A stretch of 18,476 bases of DNA from JAAAOH01 sp046540795. GTDB lineage: Bacteria; Spirochaetota; Spirochaetia; DSM-27196; PWMO01. Positions 1 to 7,567 of the stretch are shown here, piece after piece; within the stretch, counting starts at the first letter, position 1, and each line of letters begins with the position of its first letter. A program made the translations under genes and the position numbers. Location of the stretch: positions 1 through 18,476 of the forward strand of contig JBKHEN010000047.1 of the NCBI GenBank assembly GCA_046540795.1, written 5' to 3'. Below the pieces are notes generated by a model. That model was not told where the DNA came from and searched no databases. It saw only the letters and a list, made by a program, of their open reading frames with translations.

Positions 1-18
1 CGCGGCGCTCAGAGCGGA

Positions 19-2232
19 TCAGCCGCGCGTACCCGAGGTATCGATCAGACCGGCAAGCTCTTGTACCATCTTACGTACGGCGTCCGGTGACTCGAGGAAA
101 TACTTGGCGCTCGAAATGTCGACACTCACCTTGATGGAATAGGCGTGCTCGGGGAGCATAGTAAAAATGTCCTCATCCGTCCAATCGTCGCCGACGGCAA
201 GCACGAAATCCCAGTCACTGCTTTCGAGCCACCGAGCCGCGGCGCGGCCCTTGCTGACGTCGGTATTCTTGATCTCAATCATGTTGTTTCCCTCGAGGAG
301 GGACAGGTCAAGGTTGGAGATCAAGCTGAGCAACGCGTCCTTGAGCTCGCTCAACCGAACGGCCGCCAGCTCCGGTTCCGCCCGGCGATAGTGCCAGACC
401 AGCGAGTAATCGTTCTCCTCGACAACCGAACCCGGCGTGCGATCCCGGTAGAGCTCGAAGATCGGACGAATTTCGTCCTTCCAGCCGGGAGTAACCTGTT
501 CCATGAGCTCCCAGTCCCCGTCACGGTCCTTCACCCACACGCCGTGGCCCGCGATGATGCTCACCGGGATATCGGTGAGCGTGTTCTTCAGAAACTCACG
601 CTGTCGCCCGCTGACGATGACGATGTGATTCCGTGAGTCGGACGCGAGGCGTTTCAGAGCGGCCCGGGTCTGGTTATCAAGAACGCCGGGCGTCTCGCCG
701 TACGCAATGAGCGTGCCGTCGTAGTCGAGAAAAATCAGACGCTTCTGCGAGCGTAGGTAATGATCCTGGATGGCGCCGCGGGTCTGCGCGCTGAGTTTCC
801 GCACCCGAAGCGAGTTCTGAAGCTCCGCCATGCCCTCGAGTTTGTGCATAAAGTCACGTGCCCAGTAATGGATGTCATAGCGCTGCAGACGCATGTGCAT
901 GCGCTCGTTCTTCTCCACTTGCACGTGTCGCGGAAGCTCGATCCCGCGTTTGATAGTTTCGGCGATCTGCTCGACGTTGTTGGGGTTGACCGTGAGGGCT
1001 TCACCCAACTCCCTGGCGGAGCCGGCGGTCTCGCTCAACACTACCGCCCCGAGGCGGTCGCTGCGTGCGGCAAGGTACTCTTTGGAGATGAGGTTCATCC
1101 CGTCCCGTAGCGGGGTTACAAGCAGGAGATCCGCCTTGGAATAAATGGCCGAGAGCTGGTGGAACGGTGCAGGCCGGTAATAGTACCACACCGGATTCCA
1201 GCCGATAGTACCGAAGTCGCCGTTTATGACACTCACCAGTTCGTCGATTTCGCGTTTTAGCTCACGGTACTGGGGGACCTCGGTCCGTGACGGGGCGACG
1301 ATCAGCATGAGCGTGACGTGCTCGCGGTACTCCGGGTAGAGCTCGAGGAAACGGTGGAAGGCCCTCAGCCGCAGGGGGATTCCCTTGGAGTAATCCAGGC
1401 GGTCTACGGAAAGTATCAGCTTCGGGGTGGTTACCTCCTGCTGCACCCGCTTCTGTTCCTCTTGTACCTCCGGGAGATCCACCGCGTTCGAGTATTTCTC
1501 GTAGTCGATCCCCATCGGAAAGGCATCCACTTTAATCATGCGATTGTCGAAGCGAACCTGAGCCATATGGTGCTCGGCGCCGAGAATGCGCCTAACGCTC
1601 GAGAGGAAGTGCCGGGCGTAGTCGTAAGTGTGAAAGCCCACCAGATCGGCGCCGAGAAGTCCGGTGAGCAGTTTCGTTCGCCAGGGAAGCAGACGGAATA
1701 CTTCGTAGGAGGGGAAGGGGATGTGCAGGAAGAATCCGATCCGTGACTCCGGCAGCTTGTCCTTGAGCATCTTCGGGAGCAGCATCAGATGATAGTCGTG
1801 AACCCAGATGTAGTCGGTGTCGTCGGCCACCTCGATGACACGCTCCGCGAACTTTTGATTTACCCGCTCGTAGGTTTCCCAGGTTTCGGTGTCGTACTCC
1901 GTGTAGGTGGGGAAGTAGTGGAACAGCGGCCATATGGTGCGATTACAGAAGCCGTAATAGAACTGGTCGAGCTCCTCGCTGCTGAGCTGGACAACGATGC
2001 TCTTGTAATCGCGCCGTAGCGTTTCGGCAATGTGCGTGCGCTCTTCGGCGTCGAGCTCTTCGTCGGCGACGCCGCTCCATCCGACCCAGAGGCTTCCCTC
2101 GGTTTCATGCAGGGACTTGAGCCCGGTGGCAAGTCCTCCCATGCTCTGCTGAAAAGAGATACCGTCCGGCCTTTTCGCAGCGGACGTGGACATGCGGTTG
2201 GAAACGAGAATCGTTTTTGCCATATTTGCCAT
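19..2232 (-). CDS. otsAB: Fused trehalose-6-phosphate synthase / trehalose-6-phosphate phosphatase
   Basis: Cytoplasmic two-step trehalose synthesis: the N-terminal GT20 domain (about residues 4-480) joins UDP-glucose (or another NDP-glucose) to glucose-6-phosphate, and the C-terminal HAD domain (about 495-735) removes the phosphate. Visible synthase motifs are WVGWSG, WVHDYHLML, the HIPFPS stretch, VDRLDYSKG with R278 and K283 (the Arg/Lys pair that binds donor phosphates in OtsA), and RDGMNLISKEY. The phosphatase shows the HAD nucleophile motif DYDGTL (503-508) and the acidic motif VGDDWTDED (from 680). Both halves look intact. The start is either the ATG at 2232 or the in-frame ATG at 2223 (MAKTILVSNR); an AGAGG lies 3 nt before the first and 12 nt before the second. 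A TATAAT box only 8 bp upstream of 2232 argues for a leaderless or near-leaderless message. It is divergent from the kinase-like gene. Trehalose as compatible solute or stress protectant is inferred. Confidence 0.95.
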   Translation of the reverse strand: MANMAKTILVSNRMSTSAAKRPDGISFQQSMGGLATGLKSLHETEGSLWVGWSGVADEELDAEERTHIAETLRRDYKSIVVQLSSEELDQFYYGFCNRTIWPLFHYFPTYTEYDTETWETYERVNQKFAERVIEVADDTDYIWVHDYHLMLLPKMLKDKLPESRIGFFLHIPFPSYEVFRLLPWRTKLLTGLLGADLVGFHTYDYARHFLSSVRRILGAEHHMAQVRFDNRMIKVDAFPMGIDYEKYSNAVDLPEVQEEQKRVQQEVTTPKLILSVDRLDYSKGIPLRLRAFHRFLELYPEYREHVTLMLIVAPSRTEVPQYRELKREIDELVSVINGDFGTIGWNPVWYYYRPAPFHQLSAIYSKADLLLVTPLRDGMNLISKEYLAARSDRLGAVVLSETAGSARELGEALTVNPNNVEQIAETIKRGIELPRHVQVEKNERMHMRLQRYDIHYWARDFMHKLEGMAELQNSLRVRKLSAQTRGAIQDHYLRSQKRLIFLDYDGTLIAYGETPGVLDNQTRAALKRLASDSRNHIVIVSGRQREFLKNTLTDIPVSIIAGHGVWVKDRDGDWELMEQVTPGWKDEIRPIFELYRDRTPGSVVEENDYSLVWHYRRAEPELAAVRLSELKDALLSLISNLDLSLLEGNNMIEIKNTDVSKGRAAARWLESSDWDFVLAVGDDWTDEDIFTMLPEHAYSIKVSVDISSAKYFLESPDAVRKMVQELAGLIDTSGTRG

Positions 2233-2240
2233 ACACCTCT

Positions 2241-2270
2241 ATTATAGGCCTCCGCCCGCAGCCGGGTAAA
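2241..2270 (-). promoter_or_regulatory. Sigma70-type promoter of the trehalose gene
   Basis: Read on the minus strand, TTTACC (2265-2270), an 18-bp spacer and a perfect TATAAT (2241-2246) form a good sigma70/sigmaA promoter. Transcription would start near 2234, almost at the first ATG (2232), leaving virtually no 5' leader. Predicted by consensus only. Confidence 0.6.
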
Positions 2271-2361
2271 GGTGACGGGCCGGCAGGGGCCGGGCGGCAG
2301 CGACCGGCCGCAGGACGGTGCGCGGTTGCGCCGGCGTGCCCCGCTACGGTATAAGGGAGCG
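2247..2361. other. Divergent intergenic region between trehalose and kinase-like genes
   Basis: About 130 bp of very GC-rich DNA including the two opposed promoter candidates. Apart from those, I see no RNA gene or repeat in it. Confidence 0.5.
2326..2355 (+). promoter_or_regulatory. Possible promoter of the kinase-like gene
   Basis: TATAAG (2350-2355) preceded at 18 bp by TTGCGC (2326-2331, only the TTG is consensus). The -10 overlaps the Shine-Dalgarno, and the predicted start would fall at the ATG (2362). If it is used, the message would be leaderless and the Shine-Dalgarno not transcribed, so the promoter may lie further upstream instead. Weak call. Confidence 0.3.
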
Positions 2362-3486
2362 ATGATCGACGAGCATGGCGACGACACGCGCGATTTCCTA
2401 AAGAGTCTGGGGTTCCCGGCGGTAACCATCCATCATGCGTTCAATCATTTCGATTTTGCCCGACCCTCCCGCCGAATCCTTGTGATCGGGCCGATGGGCT
2501 CGGGGAAGACGGAGTACTCCTCGCGGGTGTGGCGCGACTCCCGTATCGTGCTGGGAAAGTCCGAAACCCTCCAGGAGGTCACCAGTACCGCCGGGGCGGA
2601 GCGACGGCGGGTGTTCTTCATCCGCTCGGCCCTCGACAAGAAACGGTTTCCGGATTATCCGGAGGACGCCCTTGCCCATCGCGGCGGCTACGAGCGTTGT
2701 GGAGAGCAGATTGCGGAAATCCAGGATTCCTTCGGGCTCGAAGAGGTCATCCGTGACAATCCCGAGGTCGGAACGTGGATCATAGACGAGGCCTCGTTCT
2801 ACGATGAACGGCTGGCCTACGTGGTACGACGGGAATCAGAGGAGCGGGGACTGATATTCATTTTTCCCACGCTCATTTTGAACTTCCGTCGCAGCATCTT
2901 CAACGCAACCGCGGCGATGCTGCTTGAGGTAGCCACCGACGTCTTCCCACTGACCGCCTATTGCGAGCACGAGCAGTGTCTCAAGGATTCCTATTATACC
3001 TATCGGTACTACCTCGTTGACGGCGTCGAGTGTCCGGCCCTGTACTTCGATCCCCTCATCATCGTGGGGGGAGACGCTGAGCGCACGAGCCCCACCGAGC
3101 CCAACTACTGTACCCGCTGTGATGAGCATCACTATCTACCCGGGAAGGAGTATACCTTTCTGGTGCTGAAACCGCTGGGAGTGGAGGCCTCCAGGGGACA
3201 CACCGAGCCGCTCGAACGGGAGCTCCATGCCCTTTCGCGGGCGCCGGAAACCTCACGCCTGCATGCGAGCTTTCGCGAGCATTACGGCTCGGGGGACACC
3301 GTCTACATGAACGCGCTTCGGGTTCCCTGCATTGCCGAGCGGGCGCTGGTCTTTCTCTATGCGGAACAAAATCTCCTCAGCGCCGATCAAGTCCGACGGT
3401 TCAGCAACAGGATCGGGCTCGACGAGGAGTATCTGGGTACTCGGCTCGCGGACAATCACCGTCCCATCCGTTTCGGCCGGTCGTAG
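2362..3486 (+). CDS. Thymidine-kinase-like P-loop protein with C-terminal extension
   Basis: A 374-residue protein resembling type II (TK1-like) thymidine kinases, which phosphorylate deoxythymidine in nucleoside salvage. Seen: P-loop GPMGSGKT (43-50), a Walker B/catalytic-base motif IDEASFY with D142-E143 (TK1 has DEAQFF), an LNFRRSIF stretch where TK1 has its GLDxDFR segment, ATDVFPLTAYCEHEQC (C201, C206), and PNYCTRC (C250, C253), which together could be the structural zinc site. The first Cys pair is spaced CX4C rather than the usual CX2C. About 105 residues follow the zinc region, so the protein is much longer than the roughly 190-residue bacterial enzyme. ATG 2362 is chosen for the AAGGGAG Shine-Dalgarno (2353-2359); an upstream GTG at 2272 would add a non-conserved, Arg-rich tail. 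True thymidine kinase activity is plausible, not certain. Confidence 0.72.
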   Translation: MIDEHGDDTRDFLKSLGFPAVTIHHAFNHFDFARPSRRILVIGPMGSGKTEYSSRVWRDSRIVLGKSETLQEVTSTAGAERRRVFFIRSALDKKRFPDYPEDALAHRGGYERCGEQIAEIQDSFGLEEVIRDNPEVGTWIIDEASFYDERLAYVVRRESEERGLIFIFPTLILNFRRSIFNATAAMLLEVATDVFPLTAYCEHEQCLKDSYYTYRYYLVDGVECPALYFDPLIIVGGDAERTSPTEPNYCTRCDEHHYLPGKEYTFLVLKPLGVEASRGHTEPLERELHALSRAPETSRLHASFREHYGSGDTVYMNALRVPCIAERALVFLYAEQNLLSADQVRRFSNRIGLDEEYLGTRLADNHRPIRFGRS

Positions 3487-3492
3487 CCGGCC
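3475..3492 (+). repeat. Inverted repeat spanning the stop codon of the kinase-like gene
   Basis: GGCCGG, loop TCGTAG, CCGGCC: a perfect 6-bp GC stem whose loop contains the TAG stop (3484-3486). It may act in 3'-end formation, but no T-run follows, so a classical intrinsic terminator is not supported. Confidence 0.3.
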
Positions 3493-3517
3493 GGCGGTGA
3501 AGCGACGACACTATCAA

Positions 3518-3546
3518 TTGACGAACTGCGGGTCACGGGCTACCAT
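3518..3546 (+). promoter_or_regulatory. Promoter of the BMP/ABC transport operon
   Basis: TTGACG (3518-3523), 17-bp spacer, TACCAT (3541-3546). The -35 box matches consensus at five of six bases and the -10 at four of six, with ideal spacing. Predicted start near 3553 gives a leader of about 77 nt before the binding-protein ATG (3630). Confidence 0.55.
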
Positions 3547-3577
3547 CGAGGGAGAAAACTTTCCGGAGCGCCGTAGG

Positions 3578-3600
3578 GCGACCCACTCTCGCGTGGGCGC
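3578..3600 (+). promoter_or_regulatory. Leader hairpin before the binding-protein gene
   Basis: GCG-(A)-CCCAC, loop TCTCGC, GTGGG-CGC folds into an 8-bp stem with one bulged A, ending 12 nt before the AAAGGAGG ribosome site (3613-3620). It may stabilise the 5' end of a highly expressed message. I could not match it to a known riboswitch class, including preQ1 or purine types. Confidence 0.35.
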
Positions 3601-3629
3601 CGCGGTATTACCAAAGGAGGAAGAGTTCT

Positions 3630-4793
3630 ATGAAAAGGTTGTTGATTGCGCTGGTCGTGACTCTTTTTGCCGCTTCACTTGCGTATGCCGGTGGGCAAGG
3701 TGAAGAGGAGGCCGCAGAAGGAGAGCCGGAGTTCCGTGTCGGCATCGTGTTCGATGTCGGTGGCCGCGGTGATAACTCTTTCAACGATTCGGCCTACCGA
3801 GGACTCCGCATGATTGCCGAAGAGTACGAGGGGTATATAGCGGACGATCCCGACGACGTCGACTTCGGAAACCGGATCGAGCTGAAGTATCTCGAGCCCC
3901 GTGAGGGCGGCCAGGACCGAGAGCAACTGATGCGCGTCATGGCGGAAGACGGCTACGACCTGATCTTCGGCGTGGGCTTTGCGTTTACCGATGTGATCGA
4001 GAAGGTCGCCTCCGAGTTCCCGGAGACGCACTTCGGCCTCATCGACGGCGAGTTGCCGGATCTCGATGCGGACTCCAACATCACCTCCATCATGTTCGCC
4101 GAGCAGGAAGGCTCGTTCCTCGTCGGCGCGTTGGCGGGGATGTTCTTAGAGGACATGGATGTTGATGAGCCGAAGCTCGGTTACGTGGGCGGCATGGACA
4201 GTCCGCTCATTCACCGGTTCGGTGGCGGCTACCTCGCCGGGGCGATCTACACGAACGAGTCGCTGCGGGACGAGGACATGATCATGGTGCAGTACATCGG
4301 CCAGGACCCCACCGCCTTCAGCGATCCGCAGACAGCCAACAGCATCGCCCTGGATATGTATGACGACGGTGCGGAGATGATCTACCACGCCGCCGGCGCA
4401 TCCGGCGCGGGGGTATTTGCCGCAGCCCGAGAGGAGGACAAATGGGCCATCGGCGTCGATTCCGATCAAGGCCTCATCCTTGCGGAGTCGGATTCCGCCG
4501 AAGACCGCGCAACGGCGGAGCACATTTTGACCTCCATGCTGAAACAGGTGGACAACTCCGTATATCTGCTCACCGAGGAGTACATCGAGAATCAGGGTGA
4601 CATCGACGGTGGCTATGAGACCTACGGTCTCGACGACGACGGCGTCGGTTATGCGGTAAACGAGTACAACGAGGATCTCGTCGATCCCTACACCGATGAG
4701 GTCGACGAGATCAAGCAGCAGATCATCGACGGTGAGATCGACGTACCGGACCACGAAGACGACGTTGAAGAGTGGGCGGAGGAGAACCTCTAA
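3630..4793 (+). CDS. BMP/PnrA-type ABC transporter substrate-binding protein, exported
   Basis: Extracytoplasmic solute-binding protein of the BMP (basic membrane protein, PnrA/TmpC) family, whose characterised members bind purine nucleosides. Residues 1-20 are a Sec signal peptide (Lys-Arg, hydrophobic core, SLAYA cleavage site) with no lipobox Cys, so it is probably soluble in the periplasm rather than a lipoprotein like TmpC. Family signatures are GDNSFNDSAYRGL (about 48-60), the GVGFAFTD segment, IGQDPTAFSDP, and IGVDSDQG near the ligand site. The 387-residue length is normal for the family. The mature part is strikingly acidic: by hand count about 91 Asp/Glu against 18 Lys/Arg. Very strong AAAGGAGG ribosome site, 9 nt before the ATG. 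First gene of the operon; the ATPase and two permeases follow. The exact ligand is not shown by the sequence. Confidence 0.92.
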   Translation: MKRLLIALVVTLFAASLAYAGGQGEEEAAEGEPEFRVGIVFDVGGRGDNSFNDSAYRGLRMIAEEYEGYIADDPDDVDFGNRIELKYLEPREGGQDREQLMRVMAEDGYDLIFGVGFAFTDVIEKVASEFPETHFGLIDGELPDLDADSNITSIMFAEQEGSFLVGALAGMFLEDMDVDEPKLGYVGGMDSPLIHRFGGGYLAGAIYTNESLRDEDMIMVQYIGQDPTAFSDPQTANSIALDMYDDGAEMIYHAAGASGAGVFAAAREEDKWAIGVDSDQGLILAESDSAEDRATAEHILTSMLKQVDNSVYLLTEEYIENQGDIDGGYETYGLDDDGVGYAVNEYNEDLVDPYTDEVDEIKQQIIDGEIDVPDHEDDVEEWAEENL

Positions 4794-4817
4794 ACGAACG
4801 ACGCAGCTTAGCGAAAG

Positions 4818-4845
4818 AGCGGGGCCCTTCGAGGAGGACCCCGCT
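4818..4845 (+). terminator. GC-rich hairpin between binding protein and ATPase (partial terminator/processing site)
   Basis: AGCGGGG (4818-4824), 14-nt loop, CCCCGCT (4839-4845), followed by TGATTCT, so without a real U-tract. It lies 25 nt after the binding-protein stop. In ABC operons such hairpins commonly make the distal genes less expressed by partial termination or by protecting the 5' message; that role is inferred here. Confidence 0.5.
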
Positions 4846-4895
4846 TGATTCTCGGATGCTGCTGCACATGGATGCAGTCGGAAGAGAGGACGCCA

Positions 4896-6473
4896 ATGGC
4901 TCTGCTTCGAATGGACGGGATCACAAAGGTGTTCCCGGGAGTGGTGGCAAACGACTCAATCTCCTTCGATCTGCAAGAAGGAGAGATCCACGCCCTGGTG
5001 GGAGAAAACGGGGCGGGAAAGACGACCCTCATGAAGATCCTCTACGGCTTGTATCGCCCCGACAATGGGGAGATCCATATCCGGGATCGGAAGGAGGAGA
5101 TCAGCAGCCCCCGAGACGCCATCAAGAAAGGCATCGGCATGGTGCATCAGCATTTCATGTTGGTGCGTCCTTTCACCGTCACGGAAAACATCATTCTCGG
5201 TGAGGAGAATACCGAGGTTGCCCGGGAAGCGGAGGGAGCGCCTCTTTTTCGGCGGGTACTCAACGCGTTTCGCCGACTATTTGCCCTGGATACGGAGCGC
5301 CCCGACAAGCGGATCGACGGGTTGATGGAGGAGAACCGCATCTACGTAGACAAGTCTGCGCGGATCGAGGACCTTCCGGTTGGCCTCCAGCAACGCGTCG
5401 AGATACTCAAGGTTCTGTACCGAGGCGCTGAAATTCTGGTTTTCGATGAGCCGACTGCGGTTCTTACTCCGCAGGAATCGGAGGAGTTGTTCAACACGTT
5501 CCGGCGGCTACGGGAGCAGGGAAAAGGGGTCGTTTTCATTACGCACAAACTCGACGAAGTCCTCGAGGTTGCTGACCGGATCACGGTGATTCGTCGCGGG
5601 CAGGTGGTGGAGACGATGCCCCGGCCCGAAGCGACCAAGCAGACGCTTGCCGAGCTCATGGTCGGCAAGCCGGTGTTGCTGCGCGTGGACAATCCCCCCG
5701 CCGAGCCGGGAGAAGTGGTCCTCGAGGTGGACCACGTTACCTATCGCAACGAGGATGGAGTAGAAGTCCTACGGGATATCACCTTCGATATCCGCGAGGG
5801 AGAGATATACGGGATCGCCGGTGTAGAGGGCAACGGCCAGAACGAGCTTGCCCGGGTTCTCATGGAGCGCATGCGGATGGAATCCGGTGCCATTCGGCTC
5901 TACGGAGAAGACATCGGACCGCTCGACATCCGTCGACGCCGGGATCGAGGGGTCGGATTCATCCCCGACGACCGTGGCCGGTTCGGGTTGATCCTTCCCT
6001 TCAGCCTTGCCGACAACATGGTGCTCGGCAGTCACCACAAGGAACCGTTCGTGAACAAGTTTCAGGTGATCCGCACGGATGAAATCCGGCGATTTGCCCG
6101 GACGGCGGTACAGGATTTCGACATACGCACACCGTCGGAGGTGGTGCCTGCGCATGCGCTCTCCGGAGGCAATCAGCAGAAGGTTGTAATTGCCCGAGAG
6201 TTCAGTATGGATCCGGGGCTTCTCGTGGCCAGCCAACCTACACGTGGAGTCGACGTCGGGGCGATGGAGTTCATCTTCCGACAGCTCGTCGCGGCAAAGA
6301 AGCGAAAGAAGGCCGTGCTTCTGATTTCCGCCGATCTGGACGAGGTTCTGGCGATGTCGGATCGTATCGGGGTCATCTATAAGGGCCAAATCATCAAGAG
6401 CTTCGAACGCTCGGAAGCCGAAAAGGAAACGGTAGGCTTCTACATGATGGGCGAAAGTGGGGAACGGGCATGA
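4896..6473 (+). CDS. BMP-type ABC transporter, duplicated ATP-binding protein (RbsA/NupO-like)
   Basis: Cytoplasmic energy-coupling subunit with two ABC domains (525 residues, normal for the RbsA/BmpD/NupO group). Domain 1: Walker A GENGAGKTT, Q-loop region GMVHQHFMLV, signature LPVGLQQRVEIL, Walker B ILVFDEPTAVLTP, then FITHK with the switch His. Domain 2: degenerate Walker A GVEGNGQNE lacking the Lys, canonical signature LSGGNQQKV, and a Walker B-like LLVASQPTRGVD with Asp replaced. One competent and one degenerate site is usual in this family. ATG 4896 is chosen because of GAGAGGA five nt upstream; earlier in-frame starts (TTG 4845, ATG 4872) would add a Cys-rich non-conserved tail. Its stop overlaps the next start by 4 bp (ATGA), so the permease is translationally coupled. 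Confidence 0.93.
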   Translation: MALLRMDGITKVFPGVVANDSISFDLQEGEIHALVGENGAGKTTLMKILYGLYRPDNGEIHIRDRKEEISSPRDAIKKGIGMVHQHFMLVRPFTVTENIILGEENTEVAREAEGAPLFRRVLNAFRRLFALDTERPDKRIDGLMEENRIYVDKSARIEDLPVGLQQRVEILKVLYRGAEILVFDEPTAVLTPQESEELFNTFRRLREQGKGVVFITHKLDEVLEVADRITVIRRGQVVETMPRPEATKQTLAELMVGKPVLLRVDNPPAEPGEVVLEVDHVTYRNEDGVEVLRDITFDIREGEIYGIAGVEGNGQNELARVLMERMRMESGAIRLYGEDIGPLDIRRRRDRGVGFIPDDRGRFGLILPFSLADNMVLGSHHKEPFVNKFQVIRTDEIRRFARTAVQDFDIRTPSEVVPAHALSGGNQQKVVIAREFSMDPGLLVASQPTRGVDVGAMEFIFRQLVAAKKRKKAVLLISADLDEVLAMSDRIGVIYKGQIIKSFERSEAEKETVGFYMMGESGERA

Positions 6474-7567
6474 GGCGTCGTATCAGTCGAATCGAGGTGC
6501 TCTCAGTCGCCGCGCCCTTTATCGGTTTCCTTGCGGCGCTGGTCATTCTCCTCCTTATCGTGCTGGCGGTTGGTGAACGGCCGTCGAAAGCGGTGGAGGC
6601 GATCCTCCGTATGACCACGGGCAATCCGTCACGGCTTGCTACGGTGCTCTCGCAGGCCATTCCCCTGTTCCTTGCCGGTATTGCCGTGGCCATTGCCTTT
6701 CGGGCGAGCGTGTTCAACATCGGCGCCGAAGGCCAGTATTTCTTCGGGGGCTTCGTGGGTGCCCTCGCCGGGATTTACCTCCAACTCCCGGCGTTCTTAC
6801 ACATTCCGGTGGTGGTGCTGGCAAGCATGCTCGGCGGGGCGATGTATGCGGCCATACCCGCCCTCTTGAAAGTGACGCGGGGCGTCCACGAGGTCATCAC
6901 CACCATCATGTTCAACAGCATTGCCGTGCTCCTGGTAAACTTCCTGGTTAACCGCCCGTTTTCGGGTATCGAAGGCGGCGAGAGTCTCGAGCCACAGACC
7001 GCGGCCATCCAGGAGACGGCACTTTTCGGGCGGCTGAATCCGTTGTTTCGTGCGCTCGGATGGAAAGTCGGTGATCATGTGTACCTCGACTACAGCCTGG
7101 TAGTCGCCATCGTCATGGGATTCTTGCTGTGGTTTCTGATTTTCAAGACCCGCTACGGGTTCGAGATCCGCGCGGTGGGAACCGCGCCCGACGCGTCGCG
7201 CTACGCCGGCATGAGAATCGAGCGGGTTCAGGTCGGTGCATTTCTTCTCAGCGGCGGGCTTGCGGGGCTGATCGGTTTGCAGGAGATCTTCGCCATTCGC
7301 GGCTTCTATAGCTACGAGATCGCCCGTAACCTGGGTTTCGACGGGATCGCCATAGCGTTGATCGGCCGCAACAATCCCGTGGGGGTGGTTTTCGGGGCCT
7401 TGCTGTTCAGCTTCCTTAAACAGGCGGGCTACGGGCTGCAGCTGTATACGTCGGTGCCGAACTCCGTAACGGACGTGATAACCGGGGTAATGATTATCAT
7501 CATCGTGGTCACCAATGAGATCATCGCGCGTTACATAAAGCGCGTGCGGCAGAAGGAGGCGGGCTAG
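6470..7567 (+). CDS. BMP-type ABC transporter permease, subunit 1
   Basis: Integral membrane channel subunit (365 residues) of the BPD_transp_2 family. About eight to ten hydrophobic segments are visible, starting near residue 10. The family hallmark FNIGAEGQYFFGG occurs at about residues 82-94, and RAVGTAPDASRYAGM marks the cytoplasmic coupling loop that docks on the ATPase. This is the longer, YufP/NupP-like partner of a heterodimer with the next gene. It starts inside the ATPase stop codon (ATGA overlap) with GGGGA upstream, and its stop TAG directly abuts the ATG of the second permease. Probable function is nucleoside-type import with the upstream binding protein. Confidence 0.93.
   Translation: MRRRISRIEVLSVAAPFIGFLAALVILLLIVLAVGERPSKAVEAILRMTTGNPSRLATVLSQAIPLFLAGIAVAIAFRASVFNIGAEGQYFFGGFVGALAGIYLQLPAFLHIPVVVLASMLGGAMYAAIPALLKVTRGVHEVITTIMFNSIAVLLVNFLVNRPFSGIEGGESLEPQTAAIQETALFGRLNPLFRALGWKVGDHVYLDYSLVVAIVMGFLLWFLIFKTRYGFEIRAVGTAPDASRYAGMRIERVQVGAFLLSGGLAGLIGLQEIFAIRGFYSYEIARNLGFDGIAIALIGRNNPVGVVFGALLFSFLKQAGYGLQLYTSVPNSVTDVITGVMIIIIVVTNEIIARYIKRVRQKEAG

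Noticed and set aside
2272..2361. Upstream GTG start for the thymidine-kinase-like gene
   Set aside because: It would add a Gly/Arg-rich tail and run through the promoter area; ATG 2362 has a good ribosome site.
3547..3629. Possible preQ1 or purine riboswitch in the operon leader
   Set aside because: The leader has one good hairpin, but I could not find the conserved loop and A-rich tail of preQ1 elements nor the three-way junction of purine elements.
4146..4754. A 202-codon minus-strand frame in the binding-protein gene
   Set aside because: Its Val/Ile/Asp-rich sequence is simply the complement of the acidic codons of the BMP gene.
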